DNA of 64,000 nucleotides from Scatavimonas merdipullorum (GCA_018712865.1 DVGH01000050.1:1-64000); one strand, 5' to 3'. Positions 34,719 through 43,988 are shown, counted from the stretch's first letter. The notes: generated from the letters alone by a model not told the origin. Translations and numbers: made by a program.

Positions 34719-35312
34719 ATGGGCTGCAATTTTTATGCAATGCTTTCCAGAATGAAGTATATTGACCGCTGGGGGCTTATGAACAACACAAGGAAAGAGA
34801 ACATCAGCGAGCACAGCCTGGAAGTGGCGATTCTGGCTCATGCGCTTGTCCTGATTGGCAATGCACGCTTTCAAAAAAAGCTGGACGCACAGCGCGCAGC
34901 AACGCTGGCGCTGTTTCATGACTGCCCGGAAATCCTTACCGGCGACCTTCCCACTCCTGTCAAATACGGCAGCCCGCAGATCCAGAAAGCCTACCGGGAG
35001 GTTGAGCAGGTGGCAAGTCAAAAACTGCTGGATATGCTGCCGGACGATTTAAAAGAGGCGTATACCCCTTTGTTTTTTCGTCAGGGGAAAGAAGATCAGC
35101 TGCTGATGCAATATGTAAAAGCAGCAGACAAGCTTTCAGCTCTGATTAAATGTACAGAAGAAATCCGCATGGGCAACCTGGAATTTGAAAAAGCCAGGCA
35201 AAGCGTTGTAAATGCTCTTGAACAGATCTCTATGCCGGAACTGGATGTCTTTATGGAAGAAATGTTTCCTGCTTACAGCTTAACCCTTGACGAACTGGAC
35301 ACAAAGCCGTAA
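34719..35312 (+). CDS. HD-domain 5'-deoxynucleotidase (YfbR-like)
   Basis: A 197-residue HD-domain phosphohydrolase. Motifs are KENISEHSLEVAILAHAL, LFHDCPEILTGDLPTPVKY and the C-terminal VKAADKLSALIKC. This order matches YfbR, which dephosphorylates deoxynucleoside 5'-monophosphates. The start at 34719 has ACGGAG upstream. The first 12 codons of the longer frame have no ribosome site. It is divergent from yfhO. Confidence 0.88.
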   Translation: MGCNFYAMLSRMKYIDRWGLMNNTRKENISEHSLEVAILAHALVLIGNARFQKKLDAQRAATLALFHDCPEILTGDLPTPVKYGSPQIQKAYREVEQVASQKLLDMLPDDLKEAYTPLFFRQGKEDQLLMQYVKAADKLSALIKCTEEIRMGNLEFEKARQSVVNALEQISMPELDVFMEEMFPAYSLTLDELDTKP

Positions 35313-35314
35313 GC

Positions 35315-35343
35315 TTGACAAAACACAAGCGTCTGCTTATAAT
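35315..35343 (+). promoter_or_regulatory. Promoter of the riboflavin transporter transcript
   Basis: Consensus-like TTGACA (35315-35320), a 17-base spacer and TATAAT (35338-35343) directly precede the FMN riboswitch. Confidence 0.85.
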
Positions 35344-35384
35344 GAAAGTAAGAAGTGTATGGACACTTTAAAAATTTTATATGC

Positions 35385-35505
35385 TGTCTTCGGGGCGGGG
35401 TGCAATTCCCCACCGGCGGTAAGCGCAGTTTGCGCAAAGCCCGCGAGCGAAAGCTGATTTGGTGTGATTCCAAAGCCGACGGTATAGTCCGGATGAAAGA
35501 AGATA
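35385..35505 (+). promoter_or_regulatory. FMN riboswitch (RFN element)
   Basis: Classical conserved blocks occur in order: TCTTCGGGGCGGGGTGCAAT, CCCCACCGGCGGTA, AGCCCGCGAGC, TTTGGTGTGATTCCAAAGCC and GACGGTATAGTCCGGATGAA, closed by GAAGA. It senses FMN and switches the downstream terminator to control ribU. Confidence 0.97.
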
Positions 35506-35525
35506 AGCGCTGAAAAAGGCGTTTT

Positions 35526-35556
35526 GCTCCGCATTTTTTGCGGAGCTTTTCTTTTT
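35526..35556 (+). terminator. Expression-platform terminator of the FMN riboswitch
   Basis: GCTCCGCA pairs with TGCGGAGC, followed by TTTTCTTTTT, between the aptamer and ribU. It ends transcription when FMN is bound. Confidence 0.9.
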
Positions 35557-35590
35557 GCTGAAAAGACGGCACAAAAAGGAGAGTTCTATT

Positions 35591-36286
35591 ATGCAAAACA
35601 ACCGTTCCAAAACATTGCACCGTGAAGATGTGCGCTCTTATCAAATTAAAAAGCTTGCGCTGCTCGGTCTGCTCAGCGCGCTGGCGTTTTTATGCGTGCT
35701 GTTTTTCCGGATTCCCGTTGTATCGTTTTTAAAATTTGAGCCAAAAGACGTAATCATCGCTATTGGCGCATTTATTTTTGGCCCGCTGTCGGGCCTTGCA
35801 ATGAGCGTGGCCGTTTCGTTTATTGAGATGATCACCATAAGCGACACAGGCTTTATCGGCCTTGTAATGAATATTCTTTCAACCATCTGCTTTGTCTGCC
35901 CTGCCGCTGTTATTTACAGAAGAAACCGCACCATGCGCAGCGCTGTGCTTGGCTTATTGGCCGGTTCCGTTACCATGCTTGTGGCCATGGTTTTGTGGAA
36001 TTACCTGATCACACCGTTTTATATGGGTATACCAAGGCAAGCTGTGGCCGAGATGCTGCTGCCTGTTTTCGTCCCGTTTAACCTGCTTAAAGCCGGGATT
36101 AACGCAGCGCTTACCCTGCTGCTGTACAAATTTGCGGTAACAGGGCTGCGCAAAGCGAACCTGATTCCCCAAAATCCCAATGAGCAGCGGCCCAAAGGCA
36201 AGGCAAACGCCGGCGTTTTGATAGCGGCGGGGATTGTCCTTGTATCCTGCGTGCTTTTGGTTCTTGTTTTAAACGGCACAATCTAA
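35591..36286 (+). CDS. ribU: Riboflavin ECF transporter substrate-binding subunit RibU
   Basis: A 231-residue S component with about six transmembrane helices. RibU-like features are FFRIPVVSFLKFEPKDV and GAFIFGPLSGLAMSVAVSFIEM. It binds riboflavin and works with the shared EcfAT module, which is not in this window. The FMN riboswitch upstream confirms the substrate. The start at 35591 follows AAGGAGAG. A hydrophobic C-terminal helix after residue ~205 is an extra feature of this copy. Confidence 0.95.
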   Translation: MQNNRSKTLHREDVRSYQIKKLALLGLLSALAFLCVLFFRIPVVSFLKFEPKDVIIAIGAFIFGPLSGLAMSVAVSFIEMITISDTGFIGLVMNILSTICFVCPAAVIYRRNRTMRSAVLGLLAGSVTMLVAMVLWNYLITPFYMGIPRQAVAEMLLPVFVPFNLLKAGINAALTLLLYKFAVTGLRKANLIPQNPNEQRPKGKANAGVLIAAGIVLVSCVLLVLVLNGTI

Positions 36287-36309
36287 AACGGCACAAAACA
36301 GAAGCATAT

Positions 36310-36360
36310 GCCGCGCCGTGCAGCTACTGCATGGTGCGGCGTTCTTTTTTATTTTTCTTT
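36310..36360 (+). terminator. Terminator of ribU
   Basis: GCCGCGCC pairs with GGTGCGGC (one G-U pair), followed by GTTCTTTTTT. The rest of the 36287-36679 gap is T-rich and holds only the tepA promoter. Confidence 0.8.
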
Positions 36361-36516
36361 TCTTTTTATTCTCCATACCTCTGTCAGCGGGTTGTACCGG
36401 CTTTTTTTGTTCTATTTTTTTTAAGGGTACATAAAATTTTACTACCCGTCTTGCTTTTGCACTGGGCACATGCTGCAAGCTGGTTTTGAAGGTTTTTACA
36501 GCGGGATGTAAAGGTC

Positions 36517-36545
36517 TTGCTGTAGCTTTTATAAAATGTTATAAT
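36517..36545 (+). promoter_or_regulatory. Promoter of the tepA-uppP-ftsK run
   Basis: TTGCTG, a 17-base spacer and TATAAT lie 135 bases before tepA. Confidence 0.65.
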
Positions 36546-36679
36546 AAGTTTATGTATGAATTTGCGCATAATACGGCAAACTATTCTTTGCAAGTGCAAT
36601 ATACTGTGTACGCCCGCTTCTTCGTAAGACATGGCTGCACAGCTTTTTATGCACGATTACAACGAATAGGAGCTGCAGT

Positions 36680-37483
36680 ATGGGAAACCACGATCATAAA
36701 AATAAAAGCCAATTTATACAAAACCCCTCGGAGCATGATGACGACATGCAAACGTTGGAGGAAACAAGCCCTATCAGCGAAGACAACACAGATAAAATTA
36801 ACGAAACCGGTTCTATTATTACAAAAAACGGAAAATATGTTGTGCATTGCCTGACAATTATCGGGCAGATCGAAGGGCATACCATTCTTCCTTCGCAAAA
36901 TAAAACGACCAAGTACGAGCATGTTATACCGCAGTTGGTCGCGATTGAAGAAGAAGAGCGCATAGACGGACTTTTGGTGCTGCTGAATACCGTCGGCGGC
37001 GATGTGGAGGCCGGCCTTGCCATTGCAGAGCTGATGGCGGGCATGAAAAAACCGATTGTATCGATCGTCCTGGGCGGCGGGCATTCCATTGGTATCCCGC
37101 TGGCAGTGGCGGCTAAGCATTCTTTTATTGCAAAATCCGCCTCTATGACCGTACACCCTGTACGCATGACGGGTTTGACGCTGGGCGTACCGCAGACGTT
37201 TGAATACTTCCGACGCATGCAGGACCGGATCACCACGTTTGTAAGCGAAAATTCGAACATTCCAAAGGACCGTTACAACGAGCTTGCAATGAACGTGGGA
37301 GAGCTTGTGCTGGACGTGGGTACGATTTTAGAAGGGGAGGACGCTGTAAACGAGGGCCTGATCGACGAGGTTGGGTCGCTTTCAGACGCAATGGACTGCC
37401 TGTTTAAAATGATCGACGCGCAAAAGGCCACAGAAAAGCGCAAGACAAAAAAAGCGGGGCCCAAAAAAACCAAAAAGCCCTGA
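36680..37483 (+). CDS. tepA: ClpP-like serine protease TepA (YmfB family)
   Basis: A 267-residue ClpP-fold protein of the TepA/YmfB group. Core strands are LLVLLNTVGGDVEAGLAIAE, and the nucleophile-type Ser lies in IVLGGGHSIGIPLAVAA, followed by SMTVHPVR. In Bacillus the homologue lies upstream of spoIIIE, as here with ftsK two genes down. It has been linked to signal-peptide degradation and secretion. Residues 1-50 are acidic and polar, and the C-terminus is Lys-rich. A good ribosome site (AGGAGCTGCAGT) precedes the ATG. Confidence 0.9.
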   Translation: MGNHDHKNKSQFIQNPSEHDDDMQTLEETSPISEDNTDKINETGSIITKNGKYVVHCLTIIGQIEGHTILPSQNKTTKYEHVIPQLVAIEEEERIDGLLVLLNTVGGDVEAGLAIAELMAGMKKPIVSIVLGGGHSIGIPLAVAAKHSFIAKSASMTVHPVRMTGLTLGVPQTFEYFRRMQDRITTFVSENSNIPKDRYNELAMNVGELVLDVGTILEGEDAVNEGLIDEVGSLSDAMDCLFKMIDAQKATEKRKTKKAGPKKTKKP

Positions 37484-37568
37484 CCGCCTGTTTGCCGTAC
37501 CGGTAAAACATTACACGCCTGCGGGCGTTTACATAGATAGCAGTAAGAAAAATACGGAGGTATACATA

Positions 37569-38528
37569 ATGAACATTTTTGATGCGATCATCCAGGGGAT
37601 CGTACAGGGGCTGACAGAATTTCTGCCTGTGTCCAGCAGCGGCCACCTTGCTATTTCCCAGCATATTCTGGGCGTTACAGAGGATAATTTGTTTTTTAAC
37701 GTTATGCTGCACGTGGGCACGCTGGTTGCCGTGTGCGCCGTATATTACAAGCTGATCATCCGTCTGTTTAAAGCGCTTGGCGGCATGGTTGCAGATATTT
37801 GCAGGGGCAAATTCAAATGGAGCGAAATGGACGAAGACCGCAATTTGATCATCATGCTGGTTATAGGACTGCTCCCGTTATTTTTGCTTTTTGTGCCTCT
37901 TCCTTTTTCGGGCGGTCTTGCCGCAAAAGACCTGGCGGAAATATGGTCCGGCAACACAGGATATTTTATCATTGTAGGGATTTCACTGATTTTTACCTGT
38001 ATTCTGTTGACCATCGGTATTTTTATGAATCGGTATACCACCCGGAAATATGCAGAAAAGGGCATTGTCAAGAAAAACGGCGCAGGCCGGGTACGTTATA
38101 ATATTCTGGACGCGCTGTGCGTGGGTATTGCACAATTTTTTGCGGCGATCTTCCCAGGCCTTTCACGCTCAGGGTCTACGCTGGCGGTCGGACAGCTGCG
38201 CGGCATCAACAAGCAGGCCGCGCTCGACTACACTTTTATACTGGCAATTCCATCCATTTTGGCTGCGGCACTTATGGAAACAATTGACGCTGTTCAAACC
38301 GACGCTTTGCAGAATATAGAGATCCTGCCGATTATCGTAGGCGTCATCACCTCCGCTGTTGTGGGCTTTTTTGCCATTTTGCTTTTTAAATGGATGCTTG
38401 CAAAGGACCGGATGTACATATTTGTAATTTACACGGCTGTCGTGGGTGTGGCTGTGATTGTTGTCAGTTTGATTGAAATGCACAGCGGCACAAACCTGTT
38501 TACCGGTGCCACCCTGACCTACGGTTGA
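37569..38528 (+). CDS. uppP: Undecaprenyl-diphosphatase (BacA/UppP)
   Basis: A 319-residue polytopic enzyme that recycles undecaprenyl diphosphate for wall synthesis. The two diagnostic motifs are GLTEFLPVSSSGHLAI near the N-terminus and FPGLSRSGSTLAVGQLRG in the second half. Length is somewhat above the usual ~270, mainly from a longer central loop. GGAGGTATACATA precedes the ATG. Confidence 0.97.
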   Translation: MNIFDAIIQGIVQGLTEFLPVSSSGHLAISQHILGVTEDNLFFNVMLHVGTLVAVCAVYYKLIIRLFKALGGMVADICRGKFKWSEMDEDRNLIIMLVIGLLPLFLLFVPLPFSGGLAAKDLAEIWSGNTGYFIIVGISLIFTCILLTIGIFMNRYTTRKYAEKGIVKKNGAGRVRYNILDALCVGIAQFFAAIFPGLSRSGSTLAVGQLRGINKQAALDYTFILAIPSILAAALMETIDAVQTDALQNIEILPIIVGVITSAVVGFFAILLFKWMLAKDRMYIFVIYTAVVGVAVIVVSLIEMHSGTNLFTGATLTYG

Positions 38529-38558
38529 TTTACCCATACAGAACGCAAAAGAAAGGGT

Positions 38559-41222
38559 GTGAAAAAATTGGCGGCAAAAAGCGGTCGTTCCACAAAAAAA
38601 GCGCCGGCAAAAAAACGTGCAGGCGCCAATTCCCGCGCGGCTAAAGCAGGTGCGCCCAAAAAGGCGGCTGCCAAAAAGCAAGCATCACAGCCGGTAAAAA
38701 GAAGTCTTTCTGCGCAAACCAAAGCCATTTTGCTGCTTGCAGGCGCAGTACTGTTGTTATTTTTAATCTTTATTCCCGGGGAAAATGTCTGGACATTTTT
38801 ACATAACGTTTTGCTTGGGCTGTTTGGTACGCTGGCAATTGCCTGGCCTTTGCTGCTGATTTATGTGGCAATTATTACCGCCATGGAAAAAAAGGTGGAC
38901 GCAAAAATGGCCGGTAAGCTAAGCCTTGCCATAGGCGTGATCGTTTTTGCCTCTTCCCTTGTTTATATATGGAATTCCGTTTCCGCTCCAGGCAGCTATT
39001 TCAACGAGCTTGGCGCCCTTTACACTGCGGGCGCCAGTGCCGCAGGAGCCGGGCTTTTAAGCGGTGTGCTGGGCGTTCCCATGCTACTGCTGTTTGGAAA
39101 AACGGGGGCGGAAATTCTTTGCATTCTTGCGCTTTTGCTGTGTGTGATGTTCCTGTTCGGCATTACACTTAAGCATATTTTCCAGTTTTTAAAAAAGCCG
39201 GCGGATAAAGTGGCAGAAAGCGTCAATTCTGCAAGGGAACATTCCAAACGCCGCCGGGCAGAGCAAAGCCGCCGTCAGGAGCAGGCTCCTGTCCCCCCGC
39301 TGTTTGAAAACCCAGATTTTGAAGCGGGCGCTTTTTCCGTGCCAGATGTTATAATCGGCGGAAAGAAACACAGAAAACGGCAGTCCGACAAAATTGATAT
39401 CCCGATTGACAGCTCTGTGTCCACCCCGCCGGAGGATATTCACGACAAACGCAGGCGGCTGGAAACACTTTTACAGCAAACAAACACCCCTAGCACAGCG
39501 CAGGATGCGCAGCCTACCGACGACCCTATGGCGACCTTTGCTGCAAAGAAGGTCATGGAAAAAAAGAAAACGCCCAGAAAAAGCGATCCTCAGCAGCTGC
39601 AGCCGGACCCGCAGACCGTGCCGTTCGATATAGATACGCCTGAAGACGACCGAAAGCGGCCGCGGGAAAACGAAAAGGGTTACCGCTTTCCCCCAGTGGA
39701 TTTGCTGCACCCCAATTTTTCTTCCGAGGATTCTGACGCGTTTAACGAACTGCAGGAAAACGGGCAGAAGCTGGTATCTACCCTCAACAGCTTTGGCGTG
39801 CAGGCCAATATCATCAACATTTGCAGAGGACCTTCCGTCACACGCTTTGAACTGCAGCCGGCAGCCGGCGTAAAAATCAGCAAAATTACAAACCTTGCCG
39901 ACGATATTGCACTGAACCTTGCCGCAAACGGCGTAAGGATTGAAGCGCCCATCCCGGGCAAGGCGGCGATCGGCATTGAGGTTCCAAATAAAACCATCAG
40001 CATGGTCACCATGCGCGAGCTGATTGATTCAAAGGAATTTAAACGTGAAAAAAGCAAATTGACCGTGGTGCTGGGGCGTGATATTTCCGGTAATATTGTT
40101 GTGACCGACCTTGCAAAAATGCCGCATCTCCTGATTGCAGGCACAACCGGTTCGGGAAAATCGGTATGCGTCAACTCCATTTTGCTCAGCCTGCTCTATA
40201 AGGGCAGCCCGGACGAGGTCAGGCTTGTTTTAATCGACCCCAAAATGGTTGAATTTTCCAAATACAAGGGGCTTCCACATTTGCTGATCCCCGTTGTGTC
40301 CGACGTTAAAAAGGCGGCGGGCGCGCTGAATTGGGCGGTCAGCGAAATGCTTGAGCGCTATAAAACCTTTGCTGCCTATAACGTGCGCGATATCCATGCG
40401 TACAACAGCATGATTGAGCGTTACCGCAAACGGTATGCCAACATCCCGGCGGACACGCCCAAGGAGGACAGGCCCTTAACGGACGACGGCCTGCCTATAC
40501 CGGACGAGCTAATGCCGCAGATTGTGATTGCAATAGACGAGCTGGCCGACTTGATGATGGCGGCCCCCAACGAGGTGGAAGAGTCGATTTGCCGCCTAGC
40601 GCAAATGGCGCGCGCCGCAGGCATGCATTTGGTTATTGCCACACAGCGCCCTTCGGTCAACGTGATTACAGGTGTAATTAAAGCAAATATTCCCAGCAGA
40701 ATTGCTTTGAAGACCTCTTCGCAGGTGGATTCGCGCACTATTTTGGATTTTGGCGGCGCTGAAAAGCTGATCGGCAAGGGCGACATGCTGTTTTCCCCCG
40801 TTGGAGCACCCAAGCCCTTGCGTGTGCAGGGCTGTTATGCCTCCGATGAAGAAATTGAAAATGTAACGGGCTTTATCAAAAAATCCTATAAATCAGAATA
40901 TGACGAAAGCGTTGTTGAACAGATTGAAAAAATTGCTTCGCAGGATCTTTCGACAACCGGAAAAGACGCCGCTACAGGCAGCGCAGGCAGTGAGGACCGT
41001 GATCCCATGCTGGAGGAGGCCATCAAGCTGGTGGTTGAAGCGGGACAGGCCTCTACTTCCCTGCTGCAAAGGCGGCTGCGTTTGGGATATGCAAGGGCAG
41101 GGCGATTGATTGACGAAATGGAACAGATGGGAATTGTTGGCCCGCACGAGGGCTCAAAATCGCGCCAAGTGCTTATGACGCACCAGCAATGGCTGGAACG
41201 CAACAACCTGATTGGCGACTGA
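38559..41222 (+). CDS. ftsK: DNA translocase FtsK/SpoIIIE
   Basis: An 887-residue translocase with a very basic N-terminus (~1-47), four transmembrane helices (~50-210), a low-complexity linker (~220-385), the RecA-like motor and the gamma winged-helix domain. The motor has Walker A GTTGSGKSVCVNSIL and Walker B IVIAIDELADLMM. The gamma domain (LRLGYARAGRLIDEMEQMGIVG) recognises KOPS/SRS-type DNA. It pumps DNA at septa. The start is ambiguous: GTG at 38559 is almost inside the ribosome site, while TTG at 38568 has better spacing. Confidence 0.95.
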   Translation: MKKLAAKSGRSTKKAPAKKRAGANSRAAKAGAPKKAAAKKQASQPVKRSLSAQTKAILLLAGAVLLLFLIFIPGENVWTFLHNVLLGLFGTLAIAWPLLLIYVAIITAMEKKVDAKMAGKLSLAIGVIVFASSLVYIWNSVSAPGSYFNELGALYTAGASAAGAGLLSGVLGVPMLLLFGKTGAEILCILALLLCVMFLFGITLKHIFQFLKKPADKVAESVNSAREHSKRRRAEQSRRQEQAPVPPLFENPDFEAGAFSVPDVIIGGKKHRKRQSDKIDIPIDSSVSTPPEDIHDKRRRLETLLQQTNTPSTAQDAQPTDDPMATFAAKKVMEKKKTPRKSDPQQLQPDPQTVPFDIDTPEDDRKRPRENEKGYRFPPVDLLHPNFSSEDSDAFNELQENGQKLVSTLNSFGVQANIINICRGPSVTRFELQPAAGVKISKITNLADDIALNLAANGVRIEAPIPGKAAIGIEVPNKTISMVTMRELIDSKEFKREKSKLTVVLGRDISGNIVVTDLAKMPHLLIAGTTGSGKSVCVNSILLSLLYKGSPDEVRLVLIDPKMVEFSKYKGLPHLLIPVVSDVKKAAGALNWAVSEMLERYKTFAAYNVRDIHAYNSMIERYRKRYANIPADTPKEDRPLTDDGLPIPDELMPQIVIAIDELADLMMAAPNEVEESICRLAQMARAAGMHLVIATQRPSVNVITGVIKANIPSRIALKTSSQVDSRTILDFGGAEKLIGKGDMLFSPVGAPKPLRVQGCYASDEEIENVTGFIKKSYKSEYDESVVEQIEKIASQDLSTTGKDAATGSAGSEDRDPMLEEAIKLVVEAGQASTSLLQRRLRLGYARAGRLIDEMEQMGIVGPHEGSKSRQVLMTHQQWLERNNLIGD

Positions 41223-41223
41223 C

Positions 41224-41257
41224 AAAACGGACAGGAAAAATTCCTGTCCGTTTTTTT
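41224..41257 (+). terminator. Terminator of ftsK
   Basis: AACGGACAGGAA pairs with TTCCTGTCCGTT, followed by TTTTTTGTG, right after the ftsK stop. Confidence 0.92.
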
Positions 41258-41666
41258 GTGCTGTTCGCACAATGTGGGACAGTTGAGCTTGCTTACATAC
41301 AAAGCGGTGTGTTTTTAGATTGTTCTTCCCTTGTATTTCTACTGCTTTTTAGTTGGTAAAACATTGTTAAAGTGCATCAATATACTTGTAGCATATGCTA
41401 AATCTATAAAAGTATTTTTAGCAAAGTGTGACAATTGATCACAAAAAATTTTATGTTAAAATAAAATAAAAAGTATTATAAAGTAGAATATTGTTTATCC
41501 AAAGCTCTATTAAACCTTATTTTTATTGTTCCCAAATATAAGTGATTTACAAGGAATAAAAGCCTGATCTGTACCTTTCTTTACTTTTGCTGTTGGTTTT
41601 AAAAAATAGCCGCCCAATTTGAACCCACAAATAAAAATAACTTTATGACAAAATGGAAGGAAATTT
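41258..41666 (+). other. AT-rich intergenic region before an accessory segment
   Basis: About 410 bases, clearly AT-richer than the core genes before it, without a credible reading frame or hairpin. It marks the change from the conserved tepA-ftsK block to accessory DNA and presumably carries the promoter of the sigma-like gene. I see no clear repeat or attachment site. Confidence 0.4.
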
Positions 41667-42295
41667 ATGATGAAACACCGAATCCCCATACATCAATATA
41701 CTATTTCACAGATCAGTCTCCGCGAATATGACTTTCAACAGGTTCAAAAAATTTTAGGCGCGCACAAGAGCTATGGGACCCACTATATCAAGCTGCTTAT
41801 CAAATTGTTGTGCGATGTGCAGCAAAAGCAGACCATAACAGATTGTTAAAGTCAGACGATTATCGCGACATTACCGATGAAGCTTTTACGACATGCTACA
41901 CACAGCTGGAACGGTATAAAGGTTGGAGCCGTTTTTCCTATTGGGTCGGTGGTTATGCAAAAAATATTACAAGAAATCGATGCGCACGGGAACTGACCAA
42001 AATACGCAACCAGAAGCTATTGGAAAACGCGGCAAGTTGCCAAATGGCTTATTGCGATCCACTGCTGACCCTTATTCGTCTCGAGCGGGATCAATTTCTT
42101 TGGAAGGCGTTTTTTGATTTACCTATAATAGATCAGAAAATTGTAGCCGCAAGAATTTTCAAGAATATCGCTCCCAGAACGCTTGCTCACGATTTACAAC
42201 TGAGCAGAAAAGAAGTCCTAACGCGTTATGATCTGGCAATTATAATTTTGCGTTTACATTACAGGCATTATTATCCAAATGGCCAACTAAGATAA
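41667..42295 (+). pseudogene. Sigma-70-like factor gene split by a frameshift
   Basis: A good ribosome site (GGAAGG) and ATG open a frame (MMKHRIPIHQYTISQISLRE...). After about 31 codons the family-like sequence continues one frame over (RRAQELWDPLYQAAYQIVVR onward) until 42295. The change of frame falls at GGCGCG around 41757-41762 and corresponds to one lost base. The downstream part carries a region-2-like segment (LERYKGWSRFSYWVGGYAKN) and a region-4-like helical end (DLPIIDQKIVAARIF... LSRKEVLTRYDLAI). It resembles ECF-like sigma factors or sigma-like regulators of mobile elements. Explanations are a decayed gene, a base-calling error or recoding. A GTG at 41810 could start a truncated product. 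Confidence 0.55.
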
Positions 42296-42379
42296 AGAAA
42301 ATATAGAAGAAACATACAGTTTTTCTTCAGCAATCTATATGCTTTTATATTATATATTGGTTAATGGAGGGGATTGAAC

Positions 42380-43111
42380 GTGGATACAAAACCAAAAGAG
42401 TCCAAAATTCCACGAACAAAAGAAGAATTGCTTTCTGAGGCATACATCCAAATAAAGTTTTTAAAAAATGCCTGCCATTTTTACGATACAGGCGACTTGG
42501 ACTATGGAAAACAAATTGCTCTTATACTCCGCGTACTTTTATATGAAAGCAAACATTCACTTTCTGTTTTACAGCAATTGGAGCGGCAATTTGTTTTTAA
42601 CCGCCCAGACTTTATTGACATTAGTACAGTCGGAGGCGACCTGCTTAAAAAAACACAAGCCAATTTTGTCCGCGCTTCGTTATGCCAATATCAGTTCATT
42701 CACCAACCGGACTCGCCACAGATTCTTACCGCAATACCGCTATCTATAGAAAAAAACAAGCGTTATCCCACACGCGCATTCCAAGCTTGGTGGAACAGAT
42801 TAAGCGTTATTTTGATTGAACAGCGATACACTCTTTCGCGAATGCAGGCCGTCACCCTGATTGCAGATACGGATGGAGGCGCACATGTAGATCCACAAAT
42901 GCTGGAAAGGCTTGCCCTGTTAAAAAGAAAAGAAGCCCAGCCTCTGCAAATATTTACCACGCTTCCAAACAATCAGTGTAAAAAATATGTCGCGCAAATT
43001 GATCAGATTTTAGCGGCAACCATACGCACCATTGCTGTTGAAACACTTTTTTTATTTGAAAATAAAATTCTTCCCTATTGTCAAACGCGTTGTCGCCCGC
43101 ACAACACTTAA
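42380..43111 (+). CDS. Unknown protein, partner of the sigma-like gene
   Basis: A 243-residue soluble protein I cannot name. The N-terminal ~90 residues are helical, with ELLSEAYIQIKFLKNAC, YDTGDLDYGKQIALILRVLLYES and KHSLSVLQQL. This resembles a loose family of bacterial hypotheticals with an (L)xxxCxxFDxGxxxxAxxIAxxLRxLLHD pattern near the start. The middle has a W-rich stretch (RAFQAWWNRLSVILIEQRY). The GTG at 42380 sits 9 bases after GGAGG. The TTG two codons upstream is too close. It follows the sigma-like gene by ~85 bases. AT-rich flanks and transposon debris nearby suggest acquired DNA. Confidence 0.6.
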   Translation: MDTKPKESKIPRTKEELLSEAYIQIKFLKNACHFYDTGDLDYGKQIALILRVLLYESKHSLSVLQQLERQFVFNRPDFIDISTVGGDLLKKTQANFVRASLCQYQFIHQPDSPQILTAIPLSIEKNKRYPTRAFQAWWNRLSVILIEQRYTLSRMQAVTLIADTDGGAHVDPQMLERLALLKRKEAQPLQIFTTLPNNQCKKYVAQIDQILAATIRTIAVETLFLFENKILPYCQTRCRPHNT

Positions 43112-43132
43112 GAAACTTTAAAATTAAAAATA

Positions 43133-43270
43133 AAAACGGCATTCTGTAATTTTATTGTCTATAAGCAGCAGGCTGGACGCTTATCTTCCGACATCGGCAA
43201 ACAGGCACAGGAACATATGGAAAGGCTCACAGAGCGGATAAAACCATCACAAGGTATTAAAACGCCTTAG
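43133..43270 (+). pseudogene. Remnant of a TnpV-type transposon protein
   Basis: An open frame without a start encodes YKQQAGRLSSDIGKQAQEH followed by MERLTERIKPSQGIK and a stop. It resembles the C-terminal half of TnpV proteins of clostridial Tn elements (pattern TGRLxxHLAEIDxQAxEMFERLxxQM). No transposase, terminal repeats or N-terminal half remain. It is evidence of past transposon insertion between the unknown gene and the tRNA genes. Confidence 0.5.
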
Positions 43271-43559
43271 AATTGTCACAGAGTATTACTCAGAAATTTC
43301 TATTTTCTTAGTTTTATATTTATGTTAAAAAGGAGTTTATATAACTTATTATTAACATAAACAATGTTTTAGTAAAAATATATATACCGACACACAGGCA
43401 AGGCCATAGCGATGGCTTTTTGTGGCTATTGGCTCTCTGTGTCAAAAATTTCTTTCTCTGTCTTGGCTGGTTTCGCTCTCTGCCCTCTGCCTGAAGCTGG
43501 CGCATACGTTCCAGTACAATAGCTCTTTCGGGTGAAGGCGTGCGTGAACCGATGATTTT

Positions 43560-43602
43560 TCAAAAGAAAAGTCGCCGCAAGCGCTATGAAGCTTGCGGCG
43601 AC
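43560..43602 (-). terminator. Terminator of tRNA-Pro
   Basis: A perfect 12-bp stem (GTCGCCGCAAGC/GCTTGCGGCGAC) directly follows the tRNA on the minus strand and is trailed by TTTTCTTTT. Confidence 0.92.
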
Positions 43603-43603
43603 G

Positions 43604-43681
43604 TGGTCGGGATGACAGGATTCGAACCTGCGGCATCCTGCTCCCAAAGCAGGCGCGCTACCAAACTGCGCTACATCCCGA
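43604..43681 (-). tRNA. tRNA-Pro (anticodon UGG)
   Basis: The minus strand starts TCGGGATGTAGCGCAG. Its acceptor arms TCGGGAT and ATCCCGA pair, the anticodon loop TTTGGGA reads UGG, the T-loop GGTTCGAATCC is intact and CCA is encoded. Confidence 0.97.
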
Positions 43682-43840
43682 TGCTTCTGCCTGCTGTTTT
43701 AAAGGCAGCCTATTTATTATATAAGAAGGTTGAGATAATGTCAAGAAATGCAGACGGAATTTTTCAGTTTATCAGCATTTTATACTTGCATTTTCTTTTA
43801 AAATATGCTAATATACTTTAGCAGCTTTAAAACATGTTTT

Positions 43841-43917
43841 GCGCCAGTAGCTCAGCTGGATAGAGTGCTTGACTACGAATCAAGAGGTCAGGGGTTCGAG
43901 TCCCTTCTGGCGCGCCA
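43841..43917 (+). tRNA. tRNA-Arg (anticodon ACG)
   Basis: GCGCCAG pairs with CTGGCGC, the D-arm AGCTCAGCTGGATAGAG is canonical, the anticodon stem/loop CTTGACTACGAATCAAG gives ACG, the T-loop GGTTCGAGTCC is present and CCA is encoded. It is divergent from tRNA-Pro. Confidence 0.97.
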
Positions 43918-43918
43918 C

Positions 43919-43988
43919 GTTTATGATAGAAGTACCAGCACGTACCTCTATCATAAACGCCCGTTACCCGTTTTAGAGCAACGGGCGC
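43919..43988 (+). terminator. Two hairpins after tRNA-Arg
   Basis: GTTTATGATAGAAGTAC pairs with GTACCTCTATCATAAAC (one mismatch). Then CGCCCGTT pairs with AACGGGCG, followed by CAGATTTCTTTT. The second is a likely tRNA-Arg terminator. The first may be a processing signal or mobile-element end. Confidence 0.5.

Noticed and set aside
43320..43647. Overlapping minus-strand frames downstream of and across tRNA-Pro
   Set aside because: They run through the tRNA and its terminator, so they are not protein-coding.
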